From positions 124,001 to 188,000 of the forward strand of contig NZ_JARXVG010000008.1 in NCBI RefSeq assembly GCF_029892485.1: a stretch of 64,000 nt of DNA, written 5' to 3'. The notes beneath the pieces were generated by a model. It did no database searches, was not told the DNA's origin, and saw nothing but the letters and a program-made list of their open reading frames with translations. Positions 58,670 to 64,000 of this stretch are shown here, one piece after another. This DNA comes from Variovorax boronicumulans (GTDB lineage: Bacteria; Pseudomonadota; Gammaproteobacteria; Burkholderiales; Burkholderiaceae_C). Numbering within the stretch: position 1 is the first letter of the stretch; every line of letters starts with the position of its first letter. A program made the position numbers and the translations under genes.

Positions 58670-58970
58670 TCTGCGGGCGGAAACCCGGCCTTCTGCGGCC
58701 ACAGGTTCGTGAAAGGCAACACCGAGTTAGTTGCATAAACACCGGCGCGTGTGAAGGCTCGTCGGCCTGCCATTGCTCCGCGGCTTCGCGGCTCGCGAAG
58801 TCGATGGCCAGCAGGCTGCCGATCATGGTCTTGCCGTCGTCGGACAGCAGCGGCCCGGCGAAGGCGATGCGGTCGGCCACCTGGGCCAGGTAGGCCTTGT
58901 GCGCGGGGCGGACCGCATGGCGAAGCGCGGTGGACTCGGGCTTGTCGAGGAGGTGGAAAACGAAGATCAC
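58666..58970 (-). pseudogene. YciI-family protein with a one-base frameshift
   Basis: Frame one reads VIFVFHLLDKPEST, AFAGPLLSDDGKTMIGSLLAID and EQWQADEP, the first ~80 residues of a YciI-like protein. The natural end, FTRAGVYATNSVLPFTNLWP then QKAGFPPAE, is in the next frame. Restoring one C near 58756-58757 (GAGCCCTTC instead of GAGCCTTC on the coding strand) joins them into a 101-aa protein. The start is GTG at 58970 with AGGAG. It may be a real mutation or a sequence error. Confidence 0.8.
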
Positions 58971-59113
58971 GCGGGCTCCTGCTGGATGCGGATGAAGGGG
59001 GCCGAACGGCGGCTCCCGTGTGCGATCGATGGTAAGCAGGCCCCGCGCGAAAGGCCATGACCCGCACGCCCCGCCGATGAAGAACAGTTTTCCGCAGGCG
59101 AAGAAATGGGACG

Positions 59114-60280
59114 CTACAACCACCCGAGCTGCCGCGCCGCCAGCTCCTTCATGATGTCCTCGGCCCCGCCGCCGATCATCATCACCTTGACCTCGCGGTA
59201 GATGCGCTCGCTCACCGTGCCGCGCATGAAGCCCATGCCGCCGAGAATCTGCACCGACTGGTCGGCGCAGAACTGCATGGTCTGCGTCGCGTGGTTCTTG
59301 AGCATGCAGACCTGGGCCACCCATTCGGGCGCGTTGAGGCTGCCCGCCGCTTCGTGCGCATCGCCCTCGGCGCACACGGCCTCCAGCCACGCCTCGGTGG
59401 AGGCGATGCGCATCTGCATGTCCACCAGCTTGTGGCGCACCGCCTGGTGCTCGATGAGTGCGGCGCCGAAGGTCTTGCGCTCGCGCGACCAAGCCAGCGC
59501 TTCGTCGAGACAGGCCTGCGCGAAGCCGAGTGCCCCGGCTGCGAGGCCGATGCGCTCGCCGTTGAAGTTGCCCATGACCATGCGAAAGCCCGCGCCTTCA
59601 TTCCCGAGCAGGTAGCGGGCCGGCACGCGCACATTGTCGAAGTGCAGCGTCGCGGTGTCGGAGCACAGCCAGCCCATCTTCGTGAGGCGCGTGCGCGAAA
59701 GGCCGACCGCATCGCCGGGCACCAGCAGCATCGAGATGCCGCCCGCACCGCGCCCTTCGCCGGTGCGCACGGCCACGCTGATCCAGTCCGCGCGCATGCC
59801 CGAGGTGATGAAGGTCTTCTCGCCGTTCAGCACGTAGTGGTCGCCGTCGCGCCTTGCCGTCGTGCGCAGCGCAGCCACATCGGAGCCGCCGCCGGGCTCG
59901 GTGATCGCGAGCGCGGCGATCTTCTCGCCGCGCAGCACGGCGGGCACGACCTCGCTGCGCACCTCGTCGCTCGCATGCAGCACCACCGGCGGCAGGCCGA
60001 TGTTGTGCGAGAACAGGCTCGCGAGCACACCGCCGCTCTTGCCGTGGCGCGCGAGGGCGATCCATGCCGGGAGCTTCAGCGAATACGAAGCCGGCGTGCC
60101 GCCGAACGCCTCGGGATAGCCGAGACCGAGCAGGCCAAGGTCCGCGGCGCGCGTGTAGAGCGCGCGCGGAAATTCGCCCGCGTCGTCCCAGGCTTCGACG
60201 TTCGGCGCGATCTCGCTCTCGGCAAAGCGCCGCACCGTGTCGGCGAGCGCCGCGCGATCGGCTTGCAGTTCGGCGTCCAT
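59114..60280 (-). CDS. Acyl-CoA dehydrogenase with atypical catalytic position
   Basis: The 388-aa flavoprotein has the ACAD pattern: YPEAFGGTPASY, ALAITEPGGGSDVAAL, YVLNGEKTFITSG, FDNVRVPARYLLGNEGAGF and ILGGMGFMRGTVSERIYREVK, then IGGGAEDIMKELAARQLG. At the position after GGMGF where many ACADs carry the catalytic Glu it has Gly (FMRG), so the base may sit elsewhere, as in isovaleryl-CoA dehydrogenases. ATG at 60280 is preferred; TTG at 60289 is possible. It follows the other ACAD gene by 15 bases. Confidence 0.9.
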   Translation of the reverse strand: MDAELQADRAALADTVRRFAESEIAPNVEAWDDAGEFPRALYTRAADLGLLGLGYPEAFGGTPASYSLKLPAWIALARHGKSGGVLASLFSHNIGLPPVVLHASDEVRSEVVPAVLRGEKIAALAITEPGGGSDVAALRTTARRDGDHYVLNGEKTFITSGMRADWISVAVRTGEGRGAGGISMLLVPGDAVGLSRTRLTKMGWLCSDTATLHFDNVRVPARYLLGNEGAGFRMVMGNFNGERIGLAAGALGFAQACLDEALAWSRERKTFGAALIEHQAVRHKLVDMQMRIASTEAWLEAVCAEGDAHEAAGSLNAPEWVAQVCMLKNHATQTMQFCADQSVQILGGMGFMRGTVSERIYREVKVMMIGGGAEDIMKELAARQLGWL

Positions 60281-60295
60281 GCGCTGCAAGCTTCT

Positions 60296-61456
60296 TCAGC
60301 CGCGCGGCGGCCGCTTGGCAATGCCCATCGTCTTCGCGAGGATGCCCAGCATCACTTCGTCCGCGCCGCCGCCGATCGAGCCCAGGCGCCCGTCGCGATA
60401 GAGCCGCGACACGCGGTTCTCCAGCGTGAACCCCATGCCGCCCCAGAACTGCAGGCAGGTGTCGGACACCTGCCGCGTGAGCCGCCCGGTCTTGAGCTTG
60501 GCCATCGAGGCGAGTTCGAGCACGTCCTGGCCCTGCACATGCAGGTCGCAGGCGCGGTAGGTGAGGGCGCGCAGCGCTTCCACCTCGGTCTTCAACTCAG
60601 CCAGCTTGAACTGCACCCACTGCTGGTCGGCCAGCGTGCCGCCGAACATGTGGCGCTGCTGCGCCCATTCGATGGTCTGGGCGATGCAGTCTTCCATCGG
60701 TTCGAGCGAGCTCGCGGCGGCCCAGAGGCGTTCTTCCTGGAACTGCTGCATCTGGTAGACGAAACCCTGGCCTTCCTCGCCGATGCGGTAGCGCTGCGGC
60801 ACGCGCACGTTGTCGAAGTAGATGAGCCCGGTGTCGCTCGAATTCATGCCTATCTTGCGGATTTTCTTCGCCTTCTCGATGCCCGGGAGGTTCATCGGCA
60901 CCATCACGAGCGACTTGTTGCGGTGCACTGGGCCGTCGCTGGTGTTGACGAGCATGCACATCCAGTCGGCCTGCAGGCTGTTGGTGATCCACATCTTCTG
61001 GCCGCTGAGGAGGTAGTCGTCGCCGTCCTTGCGTGCATGGCTCTTGAGGCCCGCCACATCGCTGCCCGCGCCGGGTTCGCTCACGCCGATGCAGCCGACC
61101 ATGTCGCCCGCGATGGCGGGGGCGAGGAACTCGCGGCGCAGCTCGTCGCTGCCGAAGCGCGCGAGCGCGGGCGTGCACATGTCGGTCTGCACGCCGATGG
61201 CCATCGGCACGCCGCCGCAGCTGATGTGGCCCAGCGCCTCCGCCATGGCCATCGCATACGAGTAGTCGAGGCCACCGCCGCCGAAGGCCTCGGGCTTGTT
61301 GAGGCCGAGGAGGCCCAGGTTGCCCAGTTTCTTGAAGACCTCGTGCGCGGGAAAGATCTCGGCCTCTTCCCATTCGTCGACGTGCGGGTTGATTTCCTCG
61401 TCGATGAAGCGGCGCAGCGTCTTCTGGATCTCGAGGTGTTCGTGGGTGTACTGCAT
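60296..61456 (-). CDS. Acyl-CoA dehydrogenase (AtuD-like)
   Basis: The 386-aa enzyme shows KPEAFGGGGLDYSYAMA, GVQTDMCTPALARFGSDELR, CIGVSEPGAGSDVAGL, WITNSLQADW, MVPMNLPGI and FWGGMGFTLENRVSRLYRDGRLGSIGGGADE. The Glu in TLEN occupies the common catalytic position. The sequence reads like citronellyl-CoA dehydrogenases (AtuD) of acyclic terpene breakdown. With an SDR and a biotin carboxylase subunit upstream, a branched-chain or isoprenoid acyl-CoA is the likely substrate. Confidence 0.9.
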   Translation of the reverse strand: MQYTHEHLEIQKTLRRFIDEEINPHVDEWEEAEIFPAHEVFKKLGNLGLLGLNKPEAFGGGGLDYSYAMAMAEALGHISCGGVPMAIGVQTDMCTPALARFGSDELRREFLAPAIAGDMVGCIGVSEPGAGSDVAGLKSHARKDGDDYLLSGQKMWITNSLQADWMCMLVNTSDGPVHRNKSLVMVPMNLPGIEKAKKIRKIGMNSSDTGLIYFDNVRVPQRYRIGEEGQGFVYQMQQFQEERLWAAASSLEPMEDCIAQTIEWAQQRHMFGGTLADQQWVQFKLAELKTEVEALRALTYRACDLHVQGQDVLELASMAKLKTGRLTRQVSDTCLQFWGGMGFTLENRVSRLYRDGRLGSIGGGADEVMLGILAKTMGIAKRPPRG

Positions 61457-61479
61457 GTCGCTTGTCTCCGATCAATCAA

Positions 61480-62391
61480 TCAGTCGTTCGTTTCTTTGTC
61501 CTGGAACACGCGCGGCGTCTGCGCCAGATGGAAGCCGTCGAAAGGCCGCACCGCGGGGCGTTGCTGTGCCGCTTCATCCGGCAACGCCATCGGCCAGCCC
61601 ATGCGCACCTGCGGCCGCGCACCGTCCACGCGCAGCACGCTGCCGCTGATGAAGCTCGCCGCGGGGCTCAGCAGGAAGGCGATGGCCGCGGAGGTCTCGG
61701 CCTCGTTGCCGAAGCGGCCCGCGGGCACGGTCTTGCGCATGGCGCGCAGCATGTCGCCGGCTTCGGGCGGGTAGTGGTCCATGCCGCTCGATGCGATGTA
61801 GCCCGGTGCCACGGCGTTCACGCGCACGCCGCTCGCGGCCCATTCGAGCGCCGCCGTCTCGGTGAAGCTCACCATGCCTGCGCGCGCGGCGCCGCTGTGG
61901 CCCATGTTGGGCATCGAGCCCCACATGTCGGCCACGATGTTGACGATGGCGCCGCCATGGGCCTGCATGCTCTGTACGAAGCATTCGCGCGCAACGAGGA
62001 AGCCGCCCGTGAGGTTGGTGTGGATCACCGCTTCCCAGCCCTTGGCCGAGATGGCGGCGAGCGGGGTGATGTACTGGCCGCCGGCGTTGTTGACGAGGCC
62101 GTCGATGCGGCCGTGTGCGGCGACGACTTCGGCAATCGCCGCGCGCACGGCTTCTTCCTGGCGGATGTCGAAGGCCTGCGTGCTGGCCTTGCCGCCGGCC
62201 GTGGCGATCTCGGCCTGCACCTGTTGCAGCTTTTCGTTGTTGCGGCCGACCAGCACCACCTGCGCGCCCAGCGATGCGAGTTCGTGCGCCGTGCAGCGGC
62301 CGATGCCCGAGCCGCCGCCGGTGACGACGATCACCTGCCCGGCGAACAGGCCGGGCGAGAACACGGAACGGTAGCGGGAGGGAGCGTTCAT
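61480..62391 (-). CDS. PECR-like short-chain dehydrogenase/reductase
   Basis: The 303-aa protein has the NADP motif VTGGGSGIGRCTAHELA near 23 and LVNNAGGQYITPLA near 95. The catalytic segment is MGHSGAARAGM instead of YxxxK: Tyr becomes His and Lys becomes Arg. The same HSGAARAG segment is found in human peroxisomal trans-2-enoyl-CoA reductase, so the change is a subfamily trait. NCVAPGYI-like NAVAPGYIASSG follows. In the Atu pathway similar SDRs are annotated as AtuB/AtuG. It lies 23 bases upstream of the ACAD gene. Confidence 0.9.
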   Translation of the reverse strand: MNAPSRYRSVFSPGLFAGQVIVVTGGGSGIGRCTAHELASLGAQVVLVGRNNEKLQQVQAEIATAGGKASTQAFDIRQEEAVRAAIAEVVAAHGRIDGLVNNAGGQYITPLAAISAKGWEAVIHTNLTGGFLVARECFVQSMQAHGGAIVNIVADMWGSMPNMGHSGAARAGMVSFTETAALEWAASGVRVNAVAPGYIASSGMDHYPPEAGDMLRAMRKTVPAGRFGNEAETSAAIAFLLSPAASFISGSVLRVDGARPQVRMGWPMALPDEAAQQRPAVRPFDGFHLAQTPRVFQDKETND

Positions 62392-62431
62392 TCGAATGGC
62401 TTTCTGGAAATCGAAAAGACGGTGCGCCGCG

Positions 62432-64000
62432 TCAGGCGTCGGCAATCTCCGCCACCACATGGCGCGCGGCCACCTGTGCGCCCACGGCCACATGCAGCGC
62501 GGCAACGCGGCCGGCGCGGGGCGCGCAGTGCACGTGTTCCATCTTCATCGCTTCGAGCGTGACGAGGGGCTGCCCGGCAGCGACCGTGTCGCCCTCGGCG
62601 GCCAGCAGCGCAATGACGCGGCCATTCATCGAGGCGCGCAGCAGGCCGTCGCCGCCTGCGGCACCGGCGCGAGGGACCGCCACATGCGTGAGATCCTGGA
62701 GTTCGAACGCCCGGCCTCGGAAGTGAAACCACAGGTGGGCGGCGGACTCACGCACTGACATGGCCTGCTCGGAAACACCGTTGCATGAGAACCGCACAGC
62801 GCCATCGCCGGGCAGCGAAAGCAACTTGATCCGCGCCGGCGCATGGGCGTCCAGCGCCACATCGAAACGGCCCGCGCCCTGCGGCGTCACCCGCGCCGCA
62901 TGCACCTTGCCGTTGAGCGCAAAGCGCAGGGCATTGGGCAGCGTGTGCGCGAGCGCTGAAGGCCAGCCGCGTCCGCCGAGTTGAAGCAGCAGTGCGGCCA
63001 GCAATGCGGCGTGGTCCTCGGCAGCGGTATCGGGTGCAAGCAATGCATCGGCATGCGCGGCGATGAAGGCCGTCGTCGCCGCGCCCTCGGCAAACACCGG
63101 GTGCGACAGCGCGCGCTGCAGAAACTGCTGGTTCGTCGCGATGCCGAGCGCCACTGTGTCCTGCAGGCCTGCGATGAGACGCTGCCTTGCTTCGTCGCGG
63201 GTGCGGCCGTGCGACACCAGCTTCGCGATCATCGAGTCATAGAAAGCCGGCACTTCGGCGCGATCGCGCAACGCGTGCTCGGTGCGAAGGGCCGGCGAAG
63301 GCCGCCACGCGGCGAGCGTGCCGCTCTGCGGCATGAAGCCCTGTTGCGGGTCTTCGGCGCACAGGCGCACTTCGATGGCGTGACCGCGCATCCGCACGTC
63401 TTGCTGCGTGAGCGGCAGCGGTTCACCGGCGGCGACGCGCAACTGAAGCTCGACCAGGTCCAGCCCCGTCACCGCCTCGGTCACCGGATGCTCGACCTGC
63501 AGCCGCGTGTTCATTTCCATGAACCAGTACTGGCCTTCTGCATCGAGCAGGAATTCGAGCGTGCCCGCGCCTTCGTACGCGATGGCCTTCGCCGCCGCGA
63601 CGGCCGTCGCGCCCATGCGTTCGCGCAGCTCGGCAGACACAGCTGGCGAGGGCGATTCCTCGATCACCTTCTGGTGCCGCCGCTGCACCGAGCAGTCGCG
63701 CTCGCCGAGGTGGATGGCGTTACCGTGGCGGTCGGCGAACACCTGGATCTCGATGTGGCGCGGCGCGACGATGGCGCGCTCCAGGATCACGGTCGCATCG
63801 CCGAAGGCATTGAGCGCTTCGGACTGCGCGCTCTGCAGCAGATCGGCGAACGCTTCGGCCGACGTCACAAGCCGCATGCCGCGCCCGCCGCCGCCGGCGG
63901 TCGCCTTGATCATCACGGGCCAGCCGATGCGCGCGGCTTCGGCGGCCAGCGTGGGCTGGCTCTGGTCTTCGCCCTGGTAGCCGGGAATGCACGGCACACC
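62432..64000 (-). CDS. Biotin-dependent acyl-CoA carboxylase alpha subunit (partial)
   Basis: The visible 522 residues lack the N-terminus, which lies beyond the window end. ATP-grasp motifs are KATAGGGGRGMRLV, RHIEIQVFADRHGN, ERDCSVQRRHQKVIEESPS and FMEMNTRLQVEHPVTE. The biotinyl domain ends the protein, with the biotin Lys in LEAMKMEHVH about 40 residues from the C-terminus. It is of the 3-methylcrotonyl-, geranyl- or propionyl-CoA carboxylase alpha type. Gene context with PECR-like SDR and AtuD-like ACAD favours geranyl- or methylcrotonyl-CoA. The beta subunit is not in the window. Confidence 0.92.
   Translation of the reverse strand, partial: GVPCIPGYQGEDQSQPTLAAEAARIGWPVMIKATAGGGGRGMRLVTSAEAFADLLQSAQSEALNAFGDATVILERAIVAPRHIEIQVFADRHGNAIHLGERDCSVQRRHQKVIEESPSPAVSAELRERMGATAVAAAKAIAYEGAGTLEFLLDAEGQYWFMEMNTRLQVEHPVTEAVTGLDLVELQLRVAAGEPLPLTQQDVRMRGHAIEVRLCAEDPQQGFMPQSGTLAAWRPSPALRTEHALRDRAEVPAFYDSMIAKLVSHGRTRDEARQRLIAGLQDTVALGIATNQQFLQRALSHPVFAEGAATTAFIAAHADALLAPDTAAEDHAALLAALLLQLGGRGWPSALAHTLPNALRFALNGKVHAARVTPQGAGRFDVALDAHAPARIKLLSLPGDGAVRFSCNGVSEQAMSVRESAAHLWFHFRGRAFELQDLTHVAVPRAGAAGGDGLLRASMNGRVIALLAAEGDTVAAGQPLVTLEAMKMEHVHCAPRAGRVAALHVAVGAQVAARHVVAEIADA

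Overview
The window looks like a chromosomal segment of a high-GC betaproteobacterium of the Burkholderiales, most like Comamonadaceae (Variovorax or a close relative). The basis is gene content and style: mreBCD-mrdA, gatCAB, many Bug/TctC and TctAB-type proteins, IclR-controlled aromatic catabolism, ATGA/GTGA start-stop overlaps throughout, and dispersed CCCTCTCCC-type intergenic hairpin repeats. No rRNA, tRNA, CRISPR array or complete insertion sequence was seen.

Layout. 1-0.8 kb: the end of an SDR gene and a truncated molybdenum-hydroxylase [2Fe-2S] subunit. 0.8-11 kb: core genes (exoA, pyrE, a DUF4124 protein, gatCAB with an AT-richer Schlafen/AlbA_2-like ATPase gene inserted between gatA and gatB, mreBCD). 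11-13 kb: mrdA (PBP2). 13-21 kb: an IclR-controlled homogentisate operon (metallo-beta-lactamase-fold protein, flavin hydroxylase plus a 65-aa DUF2783 partner, hmgA, a Bug protein, fahA), with a sirtuin gene coupled to the regulator. 21-26 kb: a pentapeptide-repeat protein, a small membrane protein and a four-gene Mla/MCE lipid-transport operon. 26-30 kb: a LysR gene, an unrecognised ORF, a 159-bp palindromic element and a GMC oxidoreductase. 30-44 kb: an ABC importer with a three-component FAD/[2Fe-2S] amine dehydrogenase, an IclR regulator, an ALDH7-type dehydrogenase, an orphan solute-binding protein, an aminotransferase and a ThDP enzyme. Together these read as a route for a cyclic or basic amino acid; pipecolate is my best guess. 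44-51 kb: a type VI secretion cargo module (VgrG, DUF4123 adaptor, two DUF3304 lipoproteins, Tle1-type lipase). 51-52.5 kb: an ammonium transporter with a sigma-54 promoter and an NtrC-type site. 52.4-58.7 kb: a putative leader or small RNA, a TauE/SafE exporter, tctAB, a glycine-rich RRM protein, DUF3820, a SUI1-like factor, a DEAD-box helicase, a Dabb protein and a frameshifted YciI gene. 59-64 kb: two acyl-CoA dehydrogenases, a PECR-like SDR and a biotin-dependent carboxylase alpha subunit that runs off the end, resembling acyclic-terpene (Atu) or branched acyl-CoA catabolism.

The strongest candidates for new biology are the AlbA_2-type ATPase inside the gat operon, which leaves gatB without a visible Shine-Dalgarno; the T6SS lipase module, whose second immunity-like lipoprotein has acquired the start of the effector gene; the long palindromic element next to the GMC gene; and the terminator-bounded transcript between amtB and the TauE gene. 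All functional statements come from reading translated motifs and gene context; no database search was run.
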